From contig CANTFK010000340.1 in assembly GCA_947646735.1 (NCBI GenBank), forward strand, positions 1 to 64,000: a stretch of DNA of 64,000 nucleotides, given 5' to 3'. The notes under the pieces were generated by a model that had not been told where the DNA came from, made no database searches, and saw only the letters and a list, made by a program, of their open reading frames with translations. Shown here in pieces: positions 33,502 to 42,378 of the stretch; the first letter of the stretch is position 1; each line of letters opens with the position of its first letter. The DNA comes from Peronospora farinosa. Lineage: Eukaryota > Oomycota > Peronosporomycetes > Peronosporales > Peronosporaceae. Made by a program: the position numbers and the translations under genes.

Positions 33502-33720
33502 TGTAAGGACTTATGGTTTACTCGGTATATTCGAAACTGAAAATTTACGTAGGTCCTTAGTTCGCTACCCTGTGCTACCTCTAAGCCTACTCATCTAATT
33601 CCTTCTAGAAGCTTCGTAGTGACGTCATTTAATGACGCCAGACTGTGGCGTCATGGCCTATCCACTATGTGCAACACTAACACACGCTCTGTCGCACCGC
33701 ACGTACCTTGCGACCTGACA
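33502..33720 (-). mobile_element. Gypsy 5' LTR, 219 bp
   Basis: Same termini as 27698-27968 but with a single 26-bp unit (33619-33644) plus the partial one, so it is 52 bp shorter. One TGACGTCA lies at 33620. Outside the repeat I see only a few substitutions between the two LTRs. Confidence 0.9.
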
Positions 33721-33725
33721 GTGTC

Positions 33726-34040
33726 GGTCCAAAAAACAAAGTCAATCACATTGAAATTCATTAACTTCTCTGCGATGGGTCAGCGGCATCAGTCGCTGTC
33801 GTATCAAAAGGACGAAATGATGTACTAGCATGGCTATCGCTTACTGGCGCACTGTCACATTCAAAACGTACTGGTGTACGCTTCTTCTAGCTCATCACTG
33901 TTTGTAGCCGTGCAAGCGATGGCATGCCCACTAGCAGTCAATCTTGTTGTCGGTCATTAAGATGATACAAGACCTTTGCAACTCTGATTTAAAGCTATCT
34001 TCATCTATGTTTTAAGCATTCCTGACTACAAAACGAAGAG
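33726..34040. other. Right flank of the gypsy insertion
   Basis: No gene is seen. The plus-strand frame 33619-33828 is a chance frame spanning LTR and flank. Confidence 0.5.
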
Positions 34041-34054
34041 GTTATGAGCCTAGC

Positions 34055-34320
34055 CTCACGACTCAGGAATCAAGGTGGAGCCTATCGACGGCGACTACTA
34101 TGCGCTATGGAGCTACAAGATGAAGATGTACCTGATTTTTTAATGGATGTAAAGCGATTACCAGTGAAGCACAAGTCTCGTACACCAAGGCGCAGCAGCG
34201 CATTTCTTGACCTTAGCAACTCATACCTAATGCACGTCATCACGACTTCAAGCGCGAGGAAGGAATGGTTTATGCTCGAGATTTTTAATTGGATTCAAAA
34301 CATGACGAATTGACTATGAC
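34055..34320 (+). pseudogene. Copia-type gag fragment
   Basis: Two overlapping plus frames hold copia gag hallmarks: 'PIDGDYYALWSYKMKMYLIF' (about 34080-34140) and 'LDLSNSYLMHVITTSSARKEWFMLEIF' (about 34210-34290). Both motifs are standard for the N-terminal half of copia gag. No LTR or pol follows, so it is an isolated scrap, different from the 17-22 kb copia. Confidence 0.6.
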
Positions 34321-35620
34321 GTAAGGAAAAGTTGCGTCGTTTTGTTCACAGCTTTCACCACGTGTAGAGTCAGCAGGGGTCAAGTGCTCAATATTTTCAA
34401 GCGACTAGCCTTCGACGATTTTCCCCTTGCTGTGTAGGCTTCCGTCAACTCCTTACATTTCAATCTTGCGCAGGCGGAGTGATCCTGATCGCGTTGATCA
34501 CAAACGCAAATTGCGCCGGCCAACCTACAGTAGCAAACGCAGGCAGAAAATCGACCGTCCGTTTCATTTAGTAAACGTATAAAAACAAAAGATAGCTACA
34601 ATGTTTCGAAACATGTAGAGCTAAGTCAAAACAGAGCAATTTTTTTCAAATCCTCACCACGTGTAGATTCCACAGATAAGTCCCTCTAGAGGCTTAATTG
34701 TACCTGTGTCAACACCTCACCTTGAAGCAGAACGTGGAGTGCACCATCCTTGTTTCGCACTACTAAGTATGGGCCGATATACTTGATTCTAAGCTTGCAT
34801 GAGTTCGAGGCGTCAGTACGGGTCGTGTCGAGATTCTAGTGCTCAGGTCATCTGATCGGCGAGATTGCTCTTCCTCGGTCGTTCACGTCCACCATGCGAG
34901 CTTCAGGGTCTTCTAAAGTATCTTGACACGAAGTCATGGATTTTTGAAAACCTGATGCGTTGCCGTCGACTCCTGCGTAGTCCGCCAGCTCGATGCTGCA
35001 ACGGAGGCTCCGTTGCCGAACGCGATAATGCTGCTTGTTTGTACAAAAATATTTAAGTGGATGTTACCTCCGATCGTGTCCACTGCGTGATGATGTATGC
35101 CCAAGACCTAGATGCACCGTCGTAGTCCTCAAAGATATGTAGAAGTCCTCCGTGTTGCCCGGCGCAGGCCAGATCTCTTGCATGACGAGTCTATCTTGCG
35201 TCCCGAGAAGTACAGATTCAACTGCTGGGAAGCTACTCTGTAGCAAACCCAGACCTTATTATTTCGTGATATTGTATCCGTGTTCCCAGAGATGTGCCGG
35301 TGACTGCGACATCGAGAGTGGTTGCCGTCCTGTGAGCCGTCTCGACGTTGTAGCCTGGTGATTACCGCCGTAAGCACAGGATGTAACTTTTGTTTGGTGC
35401 GATGAAACGGTTGGCGTTGTAGCACCTCGAAAGCATGAATGTTGTTGATGGAGGGTGGGAGGCTTTAAGGAACCCATGTAGCTGCGGATGCGCCGTGAAT
35501 ACAAGCGCCGTGTTCCGTGTTCGCTGTTGTATATTCATCAGCTCCTGTTGATCAGTTTCGGGCACATCTGTCAAAGTGATTGATGATCCAAGCGGTTACA
35601 TCATATCTCGTCCCAAGCTT
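34321..35620 (-). other. Mixed repeat remnants
   Basis: No intact gene. On the minus strand 34830-34690 encodes 'KYIGPYLVVRNKDGALHVLLQGEVL', similar in style to the C-terminal tail of LTR-element integrases. Two further minus frames at 35574-35362 and 35504-35259 overlap and are probably one decayed protein, unidentified. Nothing else is supported. Confidence 0.35.
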
Positions 35621-35628
35621 CAATAAAA

Positions 35629-36033
35629 TTAGCTATAAGCAACCCACTTATTGATCTGCTTCATGCTGGAAATTGCCAAAGCAAAATCCTTAGCGACATC
35701 CTCTGCGACGCTCTCTGCGACATCCTCTGCGACGCTCTCTGCGACATCCTCTGCGACATCCTCTGCGACGCTCTCTGCGACATCCTATGCGACAACCTCT
35801 ACGACAACCTCTGCGACATCAGCCGCGTAGCGTCGTATATAAGCGTGTCTCGGATGACAAATTTCGGATAGTGGTGGTAATTCATCAATAATCGACGCTT
35901 CGGGTACTTGAAATTCTAAACACCTCGAGATCAGCTGGTTTTGTGTTGAAGGAAGCTTGTAGCTCGCACGAATCATCGCACATTGAGCAAACATACGTCC
36001 GGCATACAGTGAGAAATAAGATCCGTAAGCCAT
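35629..36033 (-). pseudogene. Unknown protein with VAE repeats, one nonsense codon
   Basis: A frame of 134 codons with ATG at 36033 and stop TAA at 35629, interrupted only by one TAG (35787-35785). That TAG stands where the repeat would have GAG (Glu). The N-terminal 70 residues (MAYGSYFSLYAGRMFAQCAMIRASYK) look globular; the rest is a four-residue repeat V-A-E-(D/S), about eight units, then DFALAISSMKQINKWVAYS. I do not recognise the family. It may be a repeat-element gene or a small host gene killed by one substitution. Confidence 0.45.
35691..35820. repeat. 12/15-bp tandem repeat encoding VAE units
   Basis: CTCTGCGACATC and CTCTGCGACGCT alternate about ten times. On the minus strand this encodes V-A-E-D and V-A-E-S units of the pseudogene at 35629-36033. 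The copy number is likely to vary between strains. Confidence 0.85.
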
Positions 36034-36278
36034 ACAACCAAGATGATTGGCAGGAACACTATATTTTTGAATACTAAGAGAATGTTGTTTTCTACCAATA
36101 GGAGCACGAAATTCATGCGGACTAGTATTGTTGTTGCTTCAATTTTTGACTCGGAGCAGCCTTTCTGACAACCCCTCTCATCTGGTGATGAATACATCCA
36201 GTTTGTACTCAAATAAGCAAAAAAGACTCTTACCTTTTATGTGGAGGAACCATGTGCAGGAATGATCTAAGCTCGATA

Positions 36279-36299
36279 GCAGCTCACTTTGTGTTTTAC
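36279..36299 (+). promoter_or_regulatory. Initiator-like core promoter element, copy 2
   Basis: The same GCAGCTCACTTTGTGTTTTAC as at 12754-12774, here 42 bp before the start codon. Conservation between diverged copies supports a role in transcription start. Confidence 0.45.
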
Positions 36300-36340
36300 T
36301 TCGCGTCAATCAAGTCACTTCCACGCGCACACACCAAACA

Positions 36341-37330
36341 ATGCGCATCTTCGCTCTTCCAGTCATACTTCTTGCCAGTCTCGTAGTGGGCGCTGATGCT
36401 GCATGCACCAAGCCCCCAGCCGGAGCAATCATTGTGGATCAATCCGGCGCCCATAGCGGTTACCGTACCATTAAGGACGCCGTAGGCAAACTGAATGTTG
36501 ACACGACAGTGCAGCAAACTATCTTCATCTACAAGGGCACGTACCAAGAACAAGTCGTCATCTCGAAGCTGAAGAGCACACTAGTGCTGCAAGGATACAC
36601 ATGCGATAAGATGTCGTACGATAAGAATGAAGTCACGATCACCCACAAAATGTCGCAGCAGGACATTACTCCTCACCCGGGTGTGGATTCAAACGATCTT
36701 GTCAGTACGCTCAGAATCGGCACCGACAACGTGCAGGTGTACAACCTCAATTTCGTGAATACGGCCCAAAATGGCCAGGCTCCGGCCCTGAGCGTCGCAT
36801 GCAAGCAATGCGCTTTCTACGTCTGCAGCGTCACCGGGTACCAGGATACCTTGTTCGCCAACAGGGGTTATCAATTCTATAGTCGGTCGCACGTGGTGGG
36901 TACGGTCGACTTCATCTTCGGCAATGCTCGAGCTTGGTTTGAAACGTGCGACATTGAGTCTGTCGGTCCCGGATATATCACTGCCAACGGCCGAGGCTCC
37001 GAAGACGACAATTCCTACTTTGTATTAAACAAGGCGCGTGTGTCTAGCTTATCACCCGGAAAGGTCTACCTCGGTCGCCCTTGGAGAGCGTTCGCACGCG
37101 TGGTATTCCAACAGTGCGATCTTGGCGGAAACATCAACGCGGCCGGCTGGACCTTAATGAGCAAGGGCATGGCCACGTCCAACGTATTTTTAAAAGAATA
37201 CAAAAACACTGGTCATAGTTCAGCCATCGATGGTCGGGTGCCCTATAGTGGACATTTGGACGGTCCTATCGCTATCAGCACTATTCTTGGTGAGGACTTT
37301 CAAACGTTTGTCAACAAAGATTATTTGTAG
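36341..37330 (+). CDS. Secreted pectin methylesterase, copy 2
   Basis: 329-residue paralogue of the gene at 12814-13803, with the same length and start (MRIFALPVILLAS, signal peptide to about residue 20). It has the key residues Gln168-Asp169 ('GYQDTLF'), Asp190 ('VDFIFGNA') and Arg246 ('YLGRPW'). Relative to copy 1 there are about 51 substitutions, including His167 to Tyr beside the catalytic Gln-Asp, Gly-Lys to Arg-Ala after 'GRPW', and a changed C-terminal stretch (PYSGHLDG against SFSKQSSG). Both copies look functional. The 3' flank is nearly identical to copy 1, more so than parts of the coding region, which suggests divergence concentrated in the protein. Confidence 0.95.
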   Translation: MRIFALPVILLASLVVGADAACTKPPAGAIIVDQSGAHSGYRTIKDAVGKLNVDTTVQQTIFIYKGTYQEQVVISKLKSTLVLQGYTCDKMSYDKNEVTITHKMSQQDITPHPGVDSNDLVSTLRIGTDNVQVYNLNFVNTAQNGQAPALSVACKQCAFYVCSVTGYQDTLFANRGYQFYSRSHVVGTVDFIFGNARAWFETCDIESVGPGYITANGRGSEDDNSYFVLNKARVSSLSPGKVYLGRPWRAFARVVFQQCDLGGNINAAGWTLMSKGMATSNVFLKEYKNTGHSSAIDGRVPYSGHLDGPIAISTILGEDFQTFVNKDYL

Positions 37331-37410
37331 AATGCCTCTTAAGTACAAAGTGTCTAGCCGCATCTCTTACAAATAACAAAACAAATTGTTCTCAAGCTGT
37401 TAGTTTTCGT

Positions 37411-37940
37411 TTGCTTAAGCACTACGACCCCAACTCTAAAATAGTTATTCTCGCTGGCATGGCTCAGAAGTCGGAGGTTCGTCGGTACTACCGCGTGCTC
37501 GCATTTGACGCACGTTTGATCCGCTGCGCTAAACTGTACTTTTCTGTCCTATTGGTGACTTCGAATACGAGTCTCACTTCTGATGCCAATCACGAACAAC
37601 GAAATTTGCCAAAGGTATAATGCTTGTTAGACGGAGTCATTACTGCGCTTTAACCAAAACTGAATCAACGCCTTGGTTAAAGGATATGAATTTGGAACGT
37701 CCTACGTCTGTCGTTGCCAGACAAAACAGCCTCGATTCTAAAGATGAAAGGAATGTAATGATGATGAAAGCCCAGCTAAAAAATAAGCTTCGCGGAGGTA
37801 TAATAGACGCTCTTCATGTGGCTGCTGTGTATAAACAACAGGAGCTGATGAAGGCAGCGATCGGATTTTTTCTCGTTGTGTTTAAATTGCTGCAAGACAG
37901 CGAGATGTTGCAGTTTTTTGCAGGAGATTACCCAGCTTAG
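37411..37940 (+). pseudogene. Gene-like remnants downstream of copy 2
   Basis: Two adjacent plus frames. 37411-37620 (69 codons, MLKHYDPNSKIVILAGMAQKSEVRRYYRVLAFD) is open here but frameshifted in the first unit. 37620-37940 contains 'LKNKLRGGIIDALHVAAVYKQQELMKAAIGFFLVVFKLL', which looks like an amphipathic helical protein end. They may be exons of one gene whose family I do not recognise. Confidence 0.4.
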
Positions 37941-38374
37941 GTTGGTCACACAGCAGTCAAGACACTTCAGCCGTAAGAGCCTTGTCCTGGTCTGGCCTTG
38001 TCGCTATTTACTATTGCTACTAACAGTATGATAGTCATGACAAGCGCACGTCTATTAAACACCTCATTACTTTGCTTTAAAAAGACAACGGCGTGCACGT
38101 GGTAGGCGTCAACTTACCCAGCTTTGCAGTACACGACCAGCTACTACAGACACATTGGTGTGTTCCTGTTTGTGCAACTCACGTACAAGGTCATGCAGAA
38201 CGTGCTGAGAAATACTCCAACAACATGTAAGCGCTGGGCCAGCATTTATTAAAAAAATTGGTGCGTGTACACGAATCACAACGATTCTGTCAAAGGACTT
38301 GAACTTGACGCAGGGGCCGGACATCGATCACATGACGCTGTAACTCGATCAGCCTGCGTAAACAATTCAAAACA
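37941..38374. other. Border between repeat-rich and gene-rich parts
   Basis: No gene is supported. A minus frame at 38324-38109 (LINAGPALTCCWSISQHVLHDLV) could be a fragment of an additional C-terminal exon of the neighbour, but no splice signals decide this. Confidence 0.4.
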
Positions 38375-39806
38375 TTACGTCTTGGTCGGAAGCGAGGCAA
38401 ATTTTTGCCGGCTGTGACGACGCAAGCACTTCGTACCGCAGTATATGAACGCAAACTTGGTAAAATATTCGCCCTCAATAGGCTCAAAGAAGTTGCTGCA
38501 GATCGAGCACTTCTGATAATTCTTCGGAATTGGCGGTTCTTCCGGAGAAACATACCAAGCCAACAGGTCCACGACGTTAGTGCGCACGATCTGGTTCCAT
38601 TGAGTTGCAGTAACTCCTTCACGCAGAATACGATGTTTAAAATGCTCAAATAAATACGCGTACCCTCCACCTCCATAGCAACGATACTGCGTTCGTTGGT
38701 ACACATTGGTCGACAAAAGCATTTGAAAAAGGTACTGCGGTTTGTGCCTTAACAGCTTTACAATCCGCTCCACCAGGCGACTCTCGGAAGCCGGCTCTTC
38801 AGTTTCGCTCTCTAAAAGCTTACCAGAACTCAGCATTGTTCGTGTAAAGTTCGGGTTGATCACCATTATCTCGCTGACAGCCAACAGACCAACCATGTCG
38901 AATAGCACTGAAACGCCCAAATCGAATAGCTCCAACAGAAACGCATAGCCAGTCTCTTCAAAACGTCCATGACACCAGCGGTCCGCGTGACATACCACAA
39001 GCTTCTTCCTCTCTGCTCCAGCATCCAACAGTGCACGAATCCAAGCTCGTACCACGTGATCCAGTCCAGATATCTCTTCGTGTAGCTTTCTACAGGATTC
39101 GTCGAAAGTAATCGACAGATACAGAGGACAATGCGTTCTCGCTTGAGTCTGGCAAACAAGTTATATACCACCGTCAAAACAAAGTTAGTCATGCTCCGAC
39201 CTTCATTTATTCCAAAACACCTACCAATGCTAGACCCTGCACAAGAATCAGCTCTTTAGGACTAAGTGCTTTACTATTTGCATGAACCTGCTGGTACATC
39301 GCCCCAGGAAACGCTACGACTCCCCCTCTATCCATGCCAAACATCAGCTCTGTCTCCAATATCTTATGAATGCGGTCACTTGTCTCTGTTGGCGACAATC
39401 CAATACAAAAATCGTCGTCGATCTTTTCCAACTCGAATGTTGTAACAGTCACTAAATTCAGACCTTTCAGTCTCTCAGCCAGATGCAGTCGTTCTTTAAC
39501 CAATACATCACGCCCATCGATAGGCAACGTCACATCTACAATCAAAGACTTTCGTTTATTGTCTTTCAATTGCTGTAACTTTTCAAGTTCTCGAAAAGCT
39601 TCGTCCTCATTCTGAAGCAGCAGGTTACGACCTCCATGAGCAAAAGGAGCTCGACGATAGTCAATCAGGTCTTCGAACCGAATCTTCAGGTCTCTATTAG
39701 TTTTACTCGATGACACAATTGATCCGATATTATGTAGTATCTGTTCGTGGGGGAGGCTTATTCCCACGTCTTCAGGGGATACAAGCTCACAAATACTGCG
39801 GATCAT
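38375..39806 (-). CDS. Phosphotriesterase-like protein with C-terminal Cys4 cluster
   Basis: Two exons (39806-39225 and 39148-38375) joined over a 76-bp intron with GTAGGT donor and GCCAG acceptor; 451 residues. The fold assignment rests on the family landmarks 'GISLPHEQ' (usually LPHEH), 'DVTLPIDGRDV', 'GLNLVTVTTFE', 'VVCHADR' and 'YGGGGYAYLFEHF...TNVVDLLAWYV', in the order of phosphotriesterase-related amidohydrolases. Most metal ligands are changed: second His of HxH to Gln, the bridging Lys/Glu position lost, the next His apparently Ser, and the last Asp to Asn ('STNVY'). Only the VVCHADR His is clear. Residues about 412-445 add CSIC...YCGTKC, a likely zinc-binding Cys4 site outside the enzyme fold. 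It is probably a binding or regulatory protein rather than a hydrolase. Position and role in the cell are unknown. Confidence 0.8.
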
Positions 39807-40367
39807 GCTTGGCTTTAGTGCCGTTTAAGTTCGTATATAATAAACCCTAGAGTGTCTTGATGGCAGTAAAGTTTATTCAGACGGTCATAGGACACGTAAA
39901 GAACGGAGAACTTCAGAGAGAAAAAACACTGTTCTATACGGCATGATGCTTGCATTCAGTACGTGCGCGTTTTTGCCTTGCAGTGCAAATTGAACTCAGA
40001 TTTCGACGTCGTCGGGCGCTGAAAATATCGCTGGCAAATGACCAAGCAAAACTCTTTAGCGCTCGAGTCATGCTGACAACGTATGTAGAGGTGACGAAAC
40101 ACTATTCCCTTCCACGCAAAGCGACTCGTTACTGCCATAACTTCCAGTCTGTCGTCAAAGACTACTTTGTGACGCAGCTTGACGACATCCTAGCCGCTCG
40201 CAGATCTCATCATGAAGCTACTTTACTCGCACATCCGCAGGGTTTAACATATTAGCTTACGTTTAATTCACTCAACGGCTACGAGCACCGTTATAAATGC
40301 GGCTAAGAATCCCTTCACATAAATACCGATCTGATTCGCATGGCATGCCGCCGACGACGTTAACGAC
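39807..40367. other. Intergenic; one weak ORF
   Basis: The plus frame 39950-40255 (about 100 codons, basic, 'SVVKDYFVTQLDDILAARRSHHEATLLAHPQG') has no good start context and no domain I recognise. It could be an unannotated small gene. No RNA gene is seen. Confidence 0.3.
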
Positions 40368-41750
40368 CTACATACTCAACAGGTCCACTGGCTGCTTTGA
40401 CTGCTGACCCTTCTCTTCCTTTTTTACGAAACCTGTGTGCGTGGTAGAGTGAAACGGATCCAATCCTTCACACCCACCATTCTCAGAAGTATTCACATGC
40501 ATCACCACGTCCGAAAAGTCAATCAGGTTGGCCTCTTGCACGTCAGGTCCTTCCGGTATTTCCAGCACGGGTTGAAGCGGCTGCTTCATCGGCACAAGCT
40601 GAGGCGCATGTTCACGCTCGGACTCAGGTTCTTCATGAGTCTCCTTGACAGAAACGGCGTACATTCCATGGACCAAGTCATCTAGTCCCTGCGAGACCGG
40701 GGATACCTGTTCAAACTTCTGCAATGGCCGGTTAGCCAGCGAATCCTTACGATCCATAATGGGTTTCTCCCACTGCGTGTTGCCCGTTCCTTCGTGACGG
40801 AAATACACGGCGCTTCGCGAACGGGAAAACACGGGGTACCATCCTGACTCAAGCACAAAGTTGGTCTCGCTGATATCGTTCCAAGCGCTCCCATCAATGA
40901 AAAAGTCATATATTTTGTGTTCATCCACTAGGGTCACGACAAGGTCCAGCTCGTGTTGGTCCTCCAGATCGTACTCAAACTCCCACGTATCTCCTTGAAT
41001 ATCGTCAAAATCAATGCGTTCAAGTTCGCGACAGTCCAAAACGACTACAAACTCGCCCTTTTCCAAATCCCTCAATTCCAGCTTATGAACACTGCCATTC
41101 AAACCAAATGCAAACGTCCACGTCAATAGCGTGCCCGGTGGACGTTCACCACCATCACTTAATAACTCACCACGCGATTCCTCCACACGTCGCACATACA
41201 TGTCGCTGCTCCAAACTGAGACTGCCGGGTGTCGAAAAGCAACAGGTATACATCTTTCCGCCAGCTGGTCCCAATTCACACCATCTGCAACCAAATCATA
41301 GATAGTCTCAAGTCTTCCTTCGTCCACAACAGATGTTTTCAAGTCTCGAATAATCATGCGACATGGCGTCGAAGGATCTACTCCTACATGAAAATCGTAA
41401 TGCCAATTCGTCGCGTATTGCTCCGTCGTGAACAACTGATGACCGTCTAGCTTCAGCCGTTTCTTGGCCGAAATACGACTATGCTCTAGCATCAACGTGT
41501 GCACTTGCTCCGATCCTGCAAGCACAAAGCGCCATGTGATACGCTTCTTCGACATGGCTACACGTGCTCCAATATTTTCCACCTCTTTTGAGACACGAAG
41601 GACCGAGCTGCTGTTACTACCATCATTTCCACTAGCAGATGAAATAGTGGAATCCATACTACCACGTGCACGTCGAGGTTTAGCCAAATACATGAGATGG
41701 TCACTGCCGCTACTACCGCGAGTCCGGAGTGTTGGTGACGAGAATGTCAT
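40368..41750 (-). CDS. Tandem FAIM-domain protein with WW domain
   Basis: 460 residues from the first ATG (MTFSSPTLRTRG; the upstream GTG is not needed). After a Ser-rich N-terminus come two beta-rich FAIM-like repeats. The first covers about residues 65-185 ('ITWRFVLAGSEQVHTLMLEHSRISAKKRLKLDGHQLF'); the second about 200-320 ('LTWTFAFGLNGSVHKLELRDL..GEFVVVLDC'). A single WW-like segment follows ('WYPVFSRSRSAVYFRHEGTGNTQWEKP', two Trp about 22 apart), then an acidic, disordered tail ending QSKQPVDLLSM. FAIM proteins bind and protect proteins in animals; an adaptor role here is inference. It is divergent to the chitinase-like gene on the right, 628 bp away. Confidence 0.8.
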   Translation of the reverse strand: MTFSSPTLRTRGSSGSDHLMYLAKPRRARGSMDSTISSASGNDGSNSSSVLRVSKEVENIGARVAMSKKRITWRFVLAGSEQVHTLMLEHSRISAKKRLKLDGHQLFTTEQYATNWHYDFHVGVDPSTPCRMIIRDLKTSVVDEGRLETIYDLVADGVNWDQLAERCIPVAFRHPAVSVWSSDMYVRRVEESRGELLSDGGERPPGTLLTWTFAFGLNGSVHKLELRDLEKGEFVVVLDCRELERIDFDDIQGDTWEFEYDLEDQHELDLVVTLVDEHKIYDFFIDGSAWNDISETNFVLESGWYPVFSRSRSAVYFRHEGTGNTQWEKPIMDRKDSLANRPLQKFEQVSPVSQGLDDLVHGMYAVSVKETHEEPESEREHAPQLVPMKQPLQPVLEIPEGPDVQEANLIDFSDVVMHVNTSENGGCEGLDPFHSTTHTGFVKKEEKGQQSKQPVDLLSM

Positions 41751-42378
41751 GATCTCCACACACTGAATACCCTGATTATGTAAGAATTGGAAAAAGACTG
41801 ATTCTTTCTTGTGTATGCGACGTGAAATTTCTTCTCAATAAAATAGTAAAAAATTAATATATTGACCCATGAGAATAATATAAATTAAGAAAGGCATGGC
41901 TACATGGAGGGGGTTTAGAGTTTTGCAATGAATCTTACCGTTTCATTCATACCATTTGTTCGTGTACATACAATCAATAATACGCCGAAACTGATCAAGA
42001 CGGTAGTTTCAGGCTTACTGAAATGCGACAGAAAACACATACGCACAGACAGCATATCAGATGGCTTTTTTTGTCGAATCGCTTGCGTAAGCAACTTTGA
42101 ATTAAAATGGACTACGTCAATGTTTGTAACAGAAGGTTCTGGTCGTTTTTCTTTCACCCTTCGTCACGCATGTGAAGCCTCACAGCAAAAGAATCAAGCC
42201 ATTGGCAACTACAACCATGCGGGAGAGACATCTGAACTATTTCGATGAGAAAAAAATCATGTGATGTAAAGGATGCAAACGCAAGGTTTTAAAAGTCACT
42301 GCTCTGCTGGGCTTGCACTCGAGCTTCAGTTTTGTTTATCTCACTCCAGGTACAAGCACTTATTTTCATTTCGACACA
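41751..42378. promoter_or_regulatory. Divergent intergenic region between FAIM-like and GH18 genes
   Basis: The region contains both upstream regions. 41800-41890 is AT-rich. A minus frame at 42157-41915 has a short hydrophobic stretch (TTVLISFGVLLIVCT) and a plus frame at 41928-42248 overlaps it; neither is supported as a gene. TTTTCATTTCGACACA just before the GH18 start is T-rich, like oomycete initiator regions. Confidence 0.35.

Larger units (their letters stand above)
27698..33720 (-). mobile_element. Ty3/gypsy element with chromodomain and intact ends
   Basis: Complete structure on the minus strand: 5' LTR (33720-33502), primer-like site (TCTGGTAGCACTTGTTGG), leader with a 121-residue frame, gag (32673-31795), protease-RT (32248-30173), RNase H, integrase and a C-terminal chromodomain (28160-28057), then the 3' LTR (27968-27698). 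A perfect 5-bp target duplication, GTGTC, flanks it (27693-27697 and 33721-33725). Coding damage is limited to a few frameshifts and stops, so it is the youngest-looking gypsy copy here. The LTRs differ mainly by a 26-bp repeat number change. Confidence 0.95.
36155..37940 (+). repeat. Second copy of the pectin methylesterase unit (right part)
   Basis: Similarity to the first unit begins near 36155 (CAGCCTTTCTGACA, GATGATGAATACATCCAGTTTGT) and runs through the promoter, the gene, the 3' flank (37331-37570) and, more patchily, to about 37800. The upstream continuation is found at 15130-15355, so the two parts are now about 20.8 kb apart. See the findings for the interpretation. Confidence 0.8.

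Noticed and set aside
35691..35820. CRISPR-like array
   Set aside because: Units are short, adjacent and without spacers; it is a coding tandem repeat.
38866..39207. Stop and new frame in the phosphotriesterase-like gene
   Set aside because: A 76-bp intron (GTAGGT...GCCAG) joins the frames and keeps the family alignment.
41928..42248. Plus-strand ORF of 106 codons before the GH18 gene
   Set aside because: It overlaps an equally open minus frame and the promoter region; no domain.
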